The position numbers and the translations under genes are program-made. 64,000 nt of DNA, from assembly GCA_944380775.1 (NCBI GenBank), contig CALWIP010000004.1:1-64000 (forward strand), written 5' to 3'. Source of the DNA: an uncultured Clostridia bacterium. GTDB lineage: Bacteria; Bacillota; Clostridia; Oscillospirales; Acutalibacteraceae. The notes beneath the pieces were generated by a model. That model was not told the DNA's origin and did not search any database. It saw nothing but the letters and a program-made list of their open reading frames with translations. This document shows, piece after piece, positions 41,270-51,454 of this stretch. Numbering within the stretch: position 1 is the first letter of the stretch; the number at the start of each line of letters is the position of its first letter.

Positions 41270-42484
41270 ATGGCAAAAGAGATCAAAAAGGTCGTCCTCG
41301 CCTACTCCGGCGGGCTCGACACGTCGATCATCATCCCGTGGCTCAAAGAGCACTACAACAACTGCGAGGTCATCGCCGTTTCGGCCGACGTGGGCCAGGG
41401 CTCCGAGCTGGAGGGCCTGGAAGAAAAGGCCAAGAAGACCGGCGCTTCCAAGCTGTACATTGAAGACCTGAAGAAGGAATTCGTCGAGGACTACATCTGG
41501 CCGACGCTCAAAGCCGGCGCGGTGTACGAAAAGAGCTACCTGCTCGGCACGTCGTTCGCCCGCCCGATCATCGCGAAGCGCATGGTCGAGATCGCCAAGG
41601 CCGAAGGCGCGGACGCCATCTGCCACGGCTGCACCGGCAAAGGCAACGACCAGGTCCGCTTTGAGCTGGCCATCAAGGCGTTTGCGCCGGAGATGCCGAT
41701 CATCGCGCCGTGGCGCATCTGGGACATCAAGTCCCGCGAGGAAGAAATCGCCTACGCCGAGGCGCACAACGTGCCGCTGAAGATTACGCGCGAGACGAAC
41801 TACTCGAAGGATAAAAACCTCTGGCACCTCTCCCACGAGGGCCTCGACCTCGAGGACCCGGCCAACGAGCCGATGTACGACAAGATCCTCGAGCTGGGCG
41901 TCTCGCCGGAAAAGGCCCCGGACCAGGCGACCTACATCACCCTCTCGTTTGAGAAGGGCGTCCCGGTCGCGCTGAACGGCGAAAAGCTCGACGGCGTGAC
42001 GATGATCGAGAAGCTCAACGCGCTCGGCGGCGCGAACGGCATCGGCATCGTCGACATGGTGGAAAACCGCCTGGTGGGCATGAAGTCCCGCGGCGTGTAC
42101 GAAACCCCCGGCGGCGCCATCCTCTACCACGCGCACAACAAGCTCGAAGAGCTCTGCCTCGACCGCGACACCTACCACTTCAAGCAGGGCGTGGGCGACA
42201 AGTTCGCCGAGCTGGTCTACTACGGCCAGTGGTTCTCCCCGCTGCGCGAGGCGCTGAGCGCTTTTGTGGACAACACGCAGGAAACCGTCACCGGCGACGT
42301 GAAGCTCAAGCTGTACAAGGGCAACATCATCGACGCGGGCGCTTCTTCCCCGTATTCGCTGTACGACGAGGAAATCGCCACCTTCGGCGAGGAGGAAGTG
42401 TACAACCAGGCGGATTCCGCCGGGTTTATCAACCTCTTCGGCCTGCAGACGAAGGTGCGCGCGCTTAAGCTGGGCCGCAAATAA
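41270..42484 (+). CDS. argG: Argininosuccinate synthase
   Basis: A 404-residue enzyme that joins citrulline and aspartate with ATP. The N-terminal P-loop-like motif [18 protein letters not shown] is intact, with the [17 protein letters not shown] segment and the substrate-binding [15 protein letters not shown]. Normal length. The ATG at 41270 follows GAGGGAAGGGG. Placed first, directly behind the ARG box, which is not its order in Bacillus. Confidence 0.97.
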   Translation: MAKEIKKVVLAYSGGLDTSIIIPWLKEHYNNCEVIAVSADVGQGSELEGLEEKAKKTGASKLYIEDLKKEFVEDYIWPTLKAGAVYEKSYLLGTSFARPIIAKRMVEIAKAEGADAICHGCTGKGNDQVRFELAIKAFAPEMPIIAPWRIWDIKSREEEIAYAEAHNVPLKITRETNYSKDKNLWHLSHEGLDLEDPANEPMYDKILELGVSPEKAPDQATYITLSFEKGVPVALNGEKLDGVTMIEKLNALGGANGIGIVDMVENRLVGMKSRGVYETPGGAILYHAHNKLEELCLDRDTYHFKQGVGDKFAELVYYGQWFSPLREALSAFVDNTQETVTGDVKLKLYKGNIIDAGASSPYSLYDEEIATFGEEEVYNQADSAGFINLFGLQTKVRALKLGRK

Positions 42485-42503
42485 ACAAAACAGGAAAAAC
42501 GGC

Positions 42504-42538
42504 AGGGCGGACGCGCGCGTTCCGCCCTTGCTTTTCTT
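42504..42538 (+). terminator. Terminator-like hairpin between argG and argH
   Basis: Stem AGGGCGGA / TCCGCCCT (42504-42511 with 42521-42528) followed by GCTTTTCTT. A moderate terminator inside the operon, which would lower expression of argH onward relative to argG, or act as an attenuator. Confidence 0.5.
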
Positions 42539-42567
42539 CCGGGCAGGAACAACGGGGGTTGGAAACA

Positions 42568-43956
42568 ATGAAGCTATGGGCAGGGCGCTTCCAAAAAGAG
42601 CTCGACCAGAAAACCAATGATTTTAACTCGTCCATCGCGTTTGACAGCCGCATGGCGCGCGAGGATATCCAGGGGAGCATGGCGCACGCGGCGATGCTCG
42701 GCGCCTGCGGGATTATCGCGCAGGAGGAGTCGGAAAAACTCTGCGCGGGATTGCAGGAGATCCTCGCGGATCTCGAGGCGGGGCGGCTGGCCATCAACCC
42801 GGAGGCGGAGGATATCCACACGTTTGTGGAGGGGGAACTGACCCGCCGCCTCGGCGACACGGGCAAGCGGCTGCACACCGCGCGCAGCCGCAACGACCAG
42901 GTGGCGCTGGACCTGCGCTGCCACCTGAAGGCGGAATGCGCCGGCCTGCGCCGGCAGCTGGTAGGGCTGGTGCGCGTGCTGGGGGAAAAGGCGCTGGCGC
43001 ACTGCGCCGACGTCATGCCTGGCTACACGCATTTGCAGCGCGCGCAGCCCATCACCTTTGGGCACCACCTGCTGGCCTATGCGGAGATGTTCCGCCGCGA
43101 CGCCGGCCGCCTGGACGACGCCGTGCGGCGCATGGACGTGATGCCGCTCGGCTCCTGCGCGCTGGCCGGCACCACCTACCCGCTCGACCGCGAATTGACG
43201 GCCCGTCTGCTCGGCTTTTCCGCCGTGACGCAAAACAGCCTGGACGGCGTGGCCGACCGCGATTTCTGCGTGGAGCTCGCCGCCGCCATCGCGCTCGCGA
43301 TGGTGCACCTCTCGCGCTTTTCGGAGGAAATCATCCTCTGGTGCTCGTGGGAATTCAAATTCGTCGAACTCGACGACGCGTTTTCCACTGGCTCGAGCAT
43401 CATGCCGCAGAAGAAGAACCCGGACATCGCCGAGCTGGTGCGCGGCAAAAGCGGCCGCGCCATCGGCGACCTGACCGCGCTCCTGACCATGCTCAAAGGC
43501 CTGCCGCTGGCCTATAACAAGGACATGCAGGAGGACAAGGAGGCCATTTTCGACGCGGTGGATACGCTGAAAGCCTGCCTGACGGCCTTCTGCCCGATGG
43601 TGGAGACCATGCGCGTGCTGCCGGAAAACCTGCGCGCCGCCGCGGCCAAGGGGTTCATCAACGCCACAGACTGCGCCGACTACCTCGTCGGCAAGGGCGT
43701 GCCGTTCCGCGACGCGTACAAGGCGACCGGCGCGCTGGTGGCGCAGTGCATCCGCGAAGGCTGCACGCTCGAAACGCTGCCGCTGGACGCCTACCGCGCG
43801 CAGCACCCCGCCTTCGGCGAGGATGTGTACGCCGCCATCTCGCTGGAAAACTGCGTGGAACGCCGCACCGTGCTGGGCGGCCCCGCGCCGGCGAACGTCA
43901 AGGCGCAGGCCGAACGCACGCTGCAATGGGCGGCGGAACAGGAGGGAACTGCATGA
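42568..43956 (+). CDS. argH: Argininosuccinate lyase
   Basis: A 462-residue fumarase/aspartase-superfamily enzyme that splits argininosuccinate to arginine and fumarate. It has MKLWAGRFQKELDQKTNDFN at the start, HTARSRNDQVALDLR, TVMPGYTHLQ-like MPGYTHLQRAQPITF, and the signature GSSIMPQKKNPD. The frame also offers TTG at 42559, but ATG 42568 gives the family start. Its TGA overlaps the argC ATG. Confidence 0.97.
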   Translation: MKLWAGRFQKELDQKTNDFNSSIAFDSRMAREDIQGSMAHAAMLGACGIIAQEESEKLCAGLQEILADLEAGRLAINPEAEDIHTFVEGELTRRLGDTGKRLHTARSRNDQVALDLRCHLKAECAGLRRQLVGLVRVLGEKALAHCADVMPGYTHLQRAQPITFGHHLLAYAEMFRRDAGRLDDAVRRMDVMPLGSCALAGTTYPLDRELTARLLGFSAVTQNSLDGVADRDFCVELAAAIALAMVHLSRFSEEIILWCSWEFKFVELDDAFSTGSSIMPQKKNPDIAELVRGKSGRAIGDLTALLTMLKGLPLAYNKDMQEDKEAIFDAVDTLKACLTAFCPMVETMRVLPENLRAAAAKGFINATDCADYLVGKGVPFRDAYKATGALVAQCIREGCTLETLPLDAYRAQHPAFGEDVYAAISLENCVERRTVLGGPAPANVKAQAERTLQWAAEQEGTA

Positions 43957-44993
43957 AAAAGATCCAGGCGGGCGTAGTCGGCGCCACCGGCTACGCGGGC
44001 GCGGAATTGGTCCGCATCCTTTTGGGGCACCCGCAGGCGGAAGTCGCCGCCCTCAGCTCGGTGAGCTTTACCGGGCAGAAGCTCAGCGACGTCTACCCGG
44101 CTTACTACGGCCTTTGCGACCAGGTCTGCGGCACGCAGGAAGAAGTGGTAGAGCAGAGCGACGTCGTGTTTGCGGCGCTGCCGCACGGCCTCTCGCAGGA
44201 CCTGGCGGCCCAGTGCCACGCGGCGGGCAAGGCGTTCATCGACCTCGGCGCGGATTTCCGCCTGAAGGACGAGGCCGTCTACCGCAAATGGTACGGCGGG
44301 GAATTCCGCTTCCCGGCGCTGCACGAGCAGGCGGTGTACGGCCTGCCGGAACTCTTCCGCGAGGAGATCCGCGGGAAAAAGCTCATTGCAAACCCGGGCT
44401 GTTACACCACGGCCGTGCCGCTTGCGCTGGCGCCGGCGGTGCGCGCGGGCTTCGTCTCCACGCAGGGCATCATTGCCGACTGTAAGTCCGGCGTCACCGG
44501 CGCGGGGCGGAAAATGACGCAGAACACCCATTACCCGGAGCTCAACGAGGGCTTTTCGGCGTATAAAGTCGCGGCGCACCGGCACACGCCGGAAATGGAG
44601 CAGACGCTCTCGCGCCTGGCGGGCGAGGCGGTGCGCCTGACGTTTGTGCCGCACCTGCTGCCGGTCAACCGCGGCATTTTGGCCACCTGCTACGCGCGGC
44701 TTGCGCCCGGCGCGGACCCGCAAGCGGTGCGCGCCGCCTACGAAGAGGCCTACCGGGACGAATATTTCGTCCGCCTGCTGCCGGAAGGCCGCGTAGCGGA
44801 TATTAAACAGGTGCGTTATACGAATTTCTGCGACATTTCCCTTCATTTTGACAGGGAGACCGGCACGCTCATCGCTATTTCCGCCATTGACAACATGGGC
44901 AAGGGCGCGGCCGGCCAAGCGGTGCAGAATATGAACCTGGCCTTCGGCCTGGAGGAACAGGCCGGCCTCCGGCTGGTCCCGCCGGCGTTTTAA
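43953..44993 (+). CDS. argC: N-acetyl-gamma-glutamyl-phosphate reductase
   Basis: A 346-residue NADPH-dependent dehydrogenase, third step of arginine synthesis. The dinucleotide motif is VGATGYAGAELVRIL, the catalytic Cys is in LIANPGCYTTAVPLAL, and HRHTPEMEQ carries the active-site His. Start overlaps argH (ATGA) with SD GGAGGG. Confidence 0.97.
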   Translation: MKKIQAGVVGATGYAGAELVRILLGHPQAEVAALSSVSFTGQKLSDVYPAYYGLCDQVCGTQEEVVEQSDVVFAALPHGLSQDLAAQCHAAGKAFIDLGADFRLKDEAVYRKWYGGEFRFPALHEQAVYGLPELFREEIRGKKLIANPGCYTTAVPLALAPAVRAGFVSTQGIIADCKSGVTGAGRKMTQNTHYPELNEGFSAYKVAAHRHTPEMEQTLSRLAGEAVRLTFVPHLLPVNRGILATCYARLAPGADPQAVRAAYEEAYRDEYFVRLLPEGRVADIKQVRYTNFCDISLHFDRETGTLIAISAIDNMGKGAAGQAVQNMNLAFGLEEQAGLRLVPPAF

Positions 44994-45023
44994 GGCCGTT
45001 CCATCATACAAGGAGGGAGCTTC

Positions 45024-46241
45024 ATGACACAGTTTCTCGCGGGCGGCGTGACCGCCCCGAAGGGATTCACCGCGGGGGGCATCCACTGCGGCATCCGCAA
45101 AAATAAGACGAAGGCGGACCTCGCGATGATCCGCTGCGAAACGCGCTGCACGGCCGCCGCCGTGTACACGCAGAACCTTGTGAAGGGCGCGCCGATCCTC
45201 GTGACACGCGAAAACCTGCGGGACGGCATGGCCCAGGCGGTCATCTGCAACAGTGGCAACGCCAACACCTGCAACGCCGACGGCGAAGAGAAAGCCCGCA
45301 TGATGTGCGGCATCGCCGCAGAAAGCCTGCACGTCGCGCCGGAGGACGTCATCGTCGCCTCCACCGGCGTCATCGGCCAGGTGCTGCCCATCGAGCCGAT
45401 CCTCTCCCACGCGGCCGCGCTGGCCGCCTCCCTCTCGCCGCAGGGCTCGGCGGCGGCGGCCCAAGCCATTATGACCACGGACCTCGCCGTCAAGGAGGCC
45501 GCCGTGGAGCTCACGCTCGGCGGCGTGCCGGTGCGCATTGGCGGCATCGCCAAGGGCTCCGGGATGATCCACCCGAACATGGCGACGATGCTCTGCTTCC
45601 TCACCACGGACGCCGCCATCTCCGCGCCGGTGCTGGACCGCGCGCTGCGCGAGGCCGTGGACGTGAGCTTCAATATGGTGAGCGTGGACGGCGACACCTC
45701 CACCAACGACATGGTCTCCATCCTTGCCTCCGGCCTCGCCGGGAACCCGGAAATCCTTGACGGCAGCGAGGACTACCGCGCCTTTGTGGACGCGCTCAAG
45801 GAGATGAGCGTCTGCCTGGCGAAAAAAATCGCCAAGGACGGCGAGGGCGCCTCCAAGCTGCTGCTCTGCCGCGTGGACGGCGCAAAGGATCTCGCCGCCG
45901 CGCGCACCGTGGCAAAGAGCGTGGTGTGTTCCAGCCTGGTGAAGGCCGCCATGTTCGGCGCAGACGCCAACTGGGGCCGCGTGCTCTGCGCCATTGGCTA
46001 CGCGGGCGCGCCGGTGGACGTCAGCCGCGTGGACGTCTCCTTCTCCTCCCGGAAAGGGAGCGTCGCGGTGTGCCGCGGCGGCGCGGGCATCGAATTTGAC
46101 GAGGACGCCGCCAAGGCCGTCTTGCTGGAGGATGAGGTCGCCATCGCCATCTCGCTGCACGACGGCGCCGCTTCCGCCGAGGCCTACGGCTGCGACCTCA
46201 CCTACGACTATGTGAAGATCAACGGCGACTACCGCACCTGA
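45024..46241 (+). CDS. argJ: Glutamate N-acetyltransferase / amino-acid acetyltransferase
   Basis: A 405-residue Ntn-type enzyme that recycles the acetyl group from acetylornithine to glutamate and may also make acetylglutamate from acetyl-CoA. The self-cleavage site is clear: KGSGMIHPNMATMLCFLTTD, where Thr becomes the nucleophile of the beta chain. Its presence and the absence of argA/argE here mean the cyclic acetyl pathway. SD AAGGAGGG. Confidence 0.96.
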   Translation: MTQFLAGGVTAPKGFTAGGIHCGIRKNKTKADLAMIRCETRCTAAAVYTQNLVKGAPILVTRENLRDGMAQAVICNSGNANTCNADGEEKARMMCGIAAESLHVAPEDVIVASTGVIGQVLPIEPILSHAAALAASLSPQGSAAAAQAIMTTDLAVKEAAVELTLGGVPVRIGGIAKGSGMIHPNMATMLCFLTTDAAISAPVLDRALREAVDVSFNMVSVDGDTSTNDMVSILASGLAGNPEILDGSEDYRAFVDALKEMSVCLAKKIAKDGEGASKLLLCRVDGAKDLAAARTVAKSVVCSSLVKAAMFGADANWGRVLCAIGYAGAPVDVSRVDVSFSSRKGSVAVCRGGAGIEFDEDAAKAVLLEDEVAIAISLHDGAASAEAYGCDLTYDYVKINGDYRT

Positions 46242-46251
46242 GGAGGACACG

Positions 46252-47109
46252 ATGAAGGTTTCCGATAAAGACCGCGCGGAAGTGCTGGTGCAGGCGCTGC
46301 CCTATATCCAGCAGTACGCAGGCAAGACCATCGTCGTGAAATACGGCGGCAACGCGATGATCAACGAGGACCTCAAGGACGCGGTGATGCGCGACCTCGT
46401 GCTGATGCAGCTCGTCGGCATCAACGTGGTGCTCGTGCACGGCGGCGGGCCGGAGATCAGCGGGATGCTGAAGAAAATCGGCAAGGAGAGCCGCTTCATC
46501 AACGGCATGCGCTACACCGACGAGGAAACGGTGGAGATTGTGCAGATGGTGCTGGCCGGCAAGGTCAACAAGGACCTGGTACAGCTCCTGGAGCAGCACA
46601 GCGGCCGCGCCGTGGGCCTCTGCGGCCTGGACGGCAATATGATCCGCGTGCAGAAAATGCCCTCCGCCGAGGACCTCGGCTATGTGGGCGAAATCACCGA
46701 GGTGAACACCGCCATCATCCGCAGCGCGACCAAGGACGGCTACCTGCCGATCATCGCGACGGTCGGCGCGGGGCCGGACGGCAAGGTGTACAACATCAAC
46801 GCGGACGTGGCGGCGGCGCGCATTGCCGCCGAGCTCGGCGCGCTCAAGCTCATCCTGATGACAGATGTGCGCGGCCTGCTGCGCGACCGCGGCGACGAAA
46901 GCACGCTCATCCCCGTGGTGAACGTGAGCGAAGTGCCGAAATTGCAGCGCCAAGGCATCATCAGCGGCGGCATGATCCCGAAGATCAACTGCTGCGTGGA
47001 GGCCGTGCGGCGCGGCGTCGGGCGCGCGCACATCATCGACGGGCGCATGCCGCACTCGATCCTCGTGGAACTCTTCTCCGACGAGGGCATCGGCACCATG
47101 TTCTATTAA
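46252..47109 (+). CDS. argB: Acetylglutamate kinase
   Basis: A 285-residue amino-acid kinase, second step and the usual feedback point of the cyclic pathway. It shows IVVKYGGNAMINEDLK, VVLVHGGGPEISGMLKKIG and the GGMIPKINCCVEAVRRGV segment that binds nucleotide. An N-terminal helix (residues 1-25) of the sort that mediates hexamers in arginine-sensitive enzymes is present, so feedback inhibition is plausible. 10 bases after argJ. Confidence 0.97.
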   Translation: MKVSDKDRAEVLVQALPYIQQYAGKTIVVKYGGNAMINEDLKDAVMRDLVLMQLVGINVVLVHGGGPEISGMLKKIGKESRFINGMRYTDEETVEIVQMVLAGKVNKDLVQLLEQHSGRAVGLCGLDGNMIRVQKMPSAEDLGYVGEITEVNTAIIRSATKDGYLPIIATVGAGPDGKVYNINADVAAARIAAELGALKLILMTDVRGLLRDRGDESTLIPVVNVSEVPKLQRQGIISGGMIPKINCCVEAVRRGVGRAHIIDGRMPHSILVELFSDEGIGTMFY

Positions 47110-47142
47110 ATTCATTGGGTCTTTGCTGCGGAGGCAATTGCA

Positions 47143-48680
47143 ATGGAAAAAAGCTTTGCCGCGCGCGTATACGGCGCGGTGCGGCGCATCCCGCGGGGGC
47201 GCGTGGCGACCTACGGGCAGATCGCCTGCCTGGCGGGCAGCCCCCGCGCCGCGCGGGCGGTTGGCACGGTGCTGCACCGCAACCCGCTCCCGGGGGTCAT
47301 CCCCTGTCACCGGGTAGTCAACCGGCAGGGCCGGCTGGCCCCGGGCTTTGCGTTTGGCGGCCCGGGCGTGCAGCGCCGCATGCTGGAAGAAGAGGGCGTG
47401 GCCACCGGCGCAGGGGGCTGCGTGGATTTGGCCGCCTACCTTTGGCGGCCGGAAAACGGCGGGGCCGCGGAGGCCCGCCGCGATTGGGAGGAACAGAAAA
47501 TGGAGTTTCAAGCGGTACAACAGCAGGAGCAGCAGTACCTGATGCCCACCTACGGCAGGTTCCCCGTGGCGCTGGAGCGCGGCGCGGGCGTGTACGCCTA
47601 CGGCGTGGACGGCAAGCGGTATGTGGACTTTACCAGCGGCATCGGCGTCAATGCGCTGGGCTACTGCGACGCCGGCTGGGCGCGCGCGGTGGCAGAGCAG
47701 GCCGGGCGGCTCCAGCACATCTCCAACCTATATTACAGCCCGGTGCAGACCGCCCTGGCGGAAATGCTCTGCCAGCTCTCCGGCTACGGGAAGGTGTTTT
47801 TCGGCAATTCCGGCGCGGAGGCCAACGAATGCGCGGTCAAGCTCGCGCGGCAGTACAGCGCGCTCCACTACGGCCCGGAACGCTACGAGATCATCACGCT
47901 CGGCAACTCGTTCCACGGGCGGACCCTCACCACGCTCGCGGCAACCGGGCAAGAGGCGTTCCACCGGGCGTTTACGCCGCTCACGGAGGGGTTTGTCCAC
48001 GCGCAGGCAAACTCGATGGACGATGTCCGTGCCAAGACGAACGCGCGCACCTGCGCGGTGCTCATTGAGTTTATCCAGGGCGAGGGCGGCGTGCTGCCGC
48101 TGGACCCGGCGTTCGTCACGGAGCTGGCCGCCCACTGCCGCGAACACGGCCTGCTGCTGATGGCCGACGAAGTGCAGACCGGCGTGGGCCGCACCGGCTC
48201 GCTGTACGCGTTCCAGCAGTACGGCGTGCGCCCGGACGTCCTCACCAGCGCCAAGGGGCTCGGCGGCGGCCTGCCCATCGGCGCGTGCCTGTGCACGGAA
48301 GAGCTCGGCGAAGTGCTCGGCGCGGGCATGCACGGCTCCACGTTCGGCGGCAACCCGGTGGTCTGCGCGGGCGCGCTGGAGGTGCTGCGCCGCGTCTCTG
48401 CCCCGGAATTTTTGGAGCAGGTGAGGGAAAACGGCGCGTACCTGCGCGCCCGCCTGGAAGAGACGCCCGGCGTCGCCGCCGTGCGCGGCCTCGGCCTGAT
48501 GCTCGGCGCGGCGCTGGAACACGGCACGGCGAAAGAGGTTGCCTCCGCGTGCGCGGCGCAGGGCCTGCTGGTGCTCACCGCGAAAGACGCGCTGCGCTTC
48601 CTGCCGCCGCTCGTCATCACCAAGGAAGAGCTCGACGAGGGCCTCGCGATCCTCGCGCGCGTCCTGCGGGAGGCGGCGGA

Positions 48681-48684
<4 letters not shown>
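47143..48684 (+). CDS. argD: MGMT-type DNA alkyltransferase domain fused in frame to acetylornithine aminotransferase
   Basis: A single 513-residue frame. Residues 1-101 form a small O6-alkylguanine-DNA alkyltransferase-like protein (VYGAVRRIPRGRVATYGQIA helix-turn-helix, active Cys55 in GVIPCHRVVN, closing with VDLAAYLW). Residues 120-513 are a complete ArgD: MEFQAVQQQEQQYLMPTYGR, FFGNSGAEANECAVKLAR, ADEVQTGVGRTG and the PLP lysine in TSAKGLGGGLPIG. The linker (102-119) contains a strong ribosome site, GGGAGG (47486-47491), 8 bases before the ATG of residue 120 (47500-47502). So full-length fusion and separate ArgD (394 residues) may both be made. The upstream ATG also has GGAGG. The stop overlaps argF (ATGA). 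Confidence 0.93.
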
Positions 48685-49595
<911 letters not shown>

Positions 49596-49639
49596 GCGGA
49601 TGCGGCTGCGGAGCGCCGTAATGCGGCGCCTTGGCCGTC

Positions 49640-49671
49640 CCCGCCCCGCCGCCGCGGGGCGGGCTTTTTTT
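49640..49671 (+). terminator. Terminator of the arginine operon
   Basis: 10-bp stem CCCGCCCCGC / GCGGGGCGGG followed by seven T residues. Confidence 0.9.
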
Positions 49672-49691
49672 GCCATTTTTCCGGCGGGCGC

Positions 49692-49720
49692 TTGACGCAT
49701 CCGGACCCCCGTGCTATGAT
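49692..49720 (+). promoter_or_regulatory. Promoter of the amidohydrolase gene
   Basis: TTGACG (49692-49697), 17 bases, TATGAT (49715-49720) with extended TGC. Confidence 0.75.
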
Positions 49721-49767
49721 TCCCTATCATAATCTGCCCTTACATCCGTTGAGGAAGGAGATCCGTG

Positions 49768-50958
49768 ATGAAAATGGAATTTGAACTTTTGCAAATGCTC
49801 GAAGGGATCCCTGTCGTCAGCAGCCATGAGCATCATTTGGAAACGCCCGCACAGCAGGCCCTGGATTTGGACGGGATCTTCCGCCGCTCCTATGTGGGAT
49901 GGTGTTCGCTTCCCGCCTCCGCCAGTCCGGCGGACCGCGCGGCATGGCTCGATTCCATCCGCGCCAACAGCTATTTTATCTGGCTCGAAAAGAGCCTGGA
50001 CACCCTCTACGGCTGCGGACCGGTAACCGCCGCGAATTGGGACGCGCTTTCTGAGAAGATCCGCGCCGCGCACCGGGACCCCAGCTACCATTGGGAGGTG
50101 CTCCGGCGCACCGCAGGCTACCGCCGCATGGTGGAGGACAGCTACTGGAACCCCGGCGGCTGCGCGGGCAACCCGGAAATGGCCGCGTCCGCCTACCGCA
50201 TGGACTGCTGGATGGCTGGCTTCCACCCCAGTGTGCGGGACCACGACCAGATGAACCCCGTCCTGCTCCTCGGCAAAATGCCGGAAACGTTCGACGCGTA
50301 CCTCGCCGCCATCCGGCAGGACATCGCCCGCCACCCGCAGGCCTGCGCGTTCAAATGCGCCGCCGCTTACGAGCGGAGCCTGCGGTTTTTACCCGTTTCC
50401 CGCGCGGAGGCAGAGGCTGTTTACGGAAAATCCCCGGCATGCACGACGCCGGACGAGCGCACGAAATTCGGGGACTTTGTGTTTTCCTATTTTCTGCAAT
50501 TGGCAGAAGAGCTGGATTTCCCCGTGCAGATCCACACCGGGTTGGCGCGGCTCTCCGGCTCCTCCCCCCTGCTGTTGGAACCGGCCGTCGCCGCCCATCC
50601 CGGCGTAAAATTCGTGCTGTTCCACGGCGGGTTCCCGTGGTTTTATGAAATAGCCGCGCTCGCGCACAATCACCGCAATGTCTATCTCGATTTAAACTGG
50701 ATCCCGCTGGTCTCCACCGAAGCCGCCAAAAGCGCGCTGCATACGTTCTTAGAGATTCTGCCGGATTCCTCCCACCTCTCCTGGGGCGGCGACACCTGGA
50801 CTTCCGAAGAAGCGTACGGCGCATTGCTCGCCCTGCGGCACGTCATGGCTTCCGTTTTCGCAGAAAAACGCCGCAGCGTCCTTTATTCCGCTTCGCTGGT
50901 AGAGCGCCTCTCAGAGAAAATCCTCTGGGAAAACGCGCAGAAATTGTACCGCCTGTAA
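49768..50958 (+). CDS. Amidohydrolase family protein (TIM-barrel metal hydrolase)
   Basis: A 396-residue protein of the amidohydrolase-2 group. The metal ligands fit: HxH in VVSSHEHHLET, His in FPVQIHTGLA, His in VLFHGGFPW and a late Asp in WGGDTWTSEEAYG. Members include uronate isomerase-like proteins and decarboxylases; this one cannot be assigned a substrate. SD AAGGAG precedes ATG 49768 by 7 bases (a GTG three bases earlier is too close). Single gene with its own promoter; slightly more AT-rich than its neighbours. Confidence 0.82.
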   Translation: MKMEFELLQMLEGIPVVSSHEHHLETPAQQALDLDGIFRRSYVGWCSLPASASPADRAAWLDSIRANSYFIWLEKSLDTLYGCGPVTAANWDALSEKIRAAHRDPSYHWEVLRRTAGYRRMVEDSYWNPGGCAGNPEMAASAYRMDCWMAGFHPSVRDHDQMNPVLLLGKMPETFDAYLAAIRQDIARHPQACAFKCAAAYERSLRFLPVSRAEAEAVYGKSPACTTPDERTKFGDFVFSYFLQLAEELDFPVQIHTGLARLSGSSPLLLEPAVAAHPGVKFVLFHGGFPWFYEIAALAHNHRNVYLDLNWIPLVSTEAAKSALHTFLEILPDSSHLSWGGDTWTSEEAYGALLALRHVMASVFAEKRRSVLYSASLVERLSEKILWENAQKLYRL

Positions 50959-51000
50959 GGCGCTCCGGCGCCCCCTCTTTTCCTCCTTGTTCTTTTCCCC

Positions 51001-51029
51001 GTCTATTTTCCCTCGCCTTTTCATATGAT
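51001..51029 (+). promoter_or_regulatory. Possible sigma-E promoter of spoIIID
   Basis: CATATGAT (51022-51029) resembles the mother-cell sigma-E -10 (CATACANT), with GTCTATT (51001-51007) upstream as a weak -35. spoIIID is sigma-E dependent in Bacillus, which supports the reading; no sigma-A promoter is seen. Confidence 0.35.
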
Positions 51030-51059
51030 GGAACATTCCACTTTGGGGAGGCGGACGGT

Positions 51060-51314
51060 GTGAAAGGGATTGTAGAGGAGCGCGCGGTCGAGCTCGGCGA
51101 ATACATTTTGGAGCACCGCGCGACCGTGCGCAAAGCGGCGAAAAAATTCGGCGTCAGCAAGAGCACGGTGCACAAGGATGTTGCAGAGCGGCTGAAATAT
51201 GTGGACCCGCAGCTGTACCGCGAGGTCAAGGATGTGTTGGAGGTGAACAAGGCCCAGCGGCATATCCGCGGCGGAATGGCCACGCGGCTGAAATATCAAA
51301 AGGAGCGCGGCTGA
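51060..51314 (+). CDS. spoIIID: Sporulation transcription factor SpoIIID
   Basis: An 84-residue mother-cell DNA-binding protein that adjusts the sigma-E regulon and helps switch on sigma-K during spore formation. The helix-turn-helix ATVRKAAKKFGVSKSTVHKD and the basic C-terminal helix (HIRGGMATRLKYQK) are both typical. GTG start with GGGAGG 8 bases upstream. Stands alone with a terminator. Confidence 0.97.
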   Translation: MKGIVEERAVELGEYILEHRATVRKAAKKFGVSKSTVHKDVAERLKYVDPQLYREVKDVLEVNKAQRHIRGGMATRLKYQKERG

Positions 51315-51336
51315 CCGCCTGCTCCGGAACATGGGG

Positions 51337-51375
51337 AAGCGCGCCGCGGCAGGCTGCCGGGCGCGCTTTGTTTTT
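51337..51375 (+). terminator. Terminator of spoIIID
   Basis: Stem AAGCGCGCC..GCGGCA / TGCC..GGGCGCGCTT followed by TGTTTTT. Confidence 0.85.
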
Positions 51376-51454
51376 GCCGCTTGCGGGCGGCTCCCGTTTG
51401 CAGGAAGAGAGCGCGCCGGATCTTTTTTGTTTTTTGTTCAGAATCCGTTCTGTT

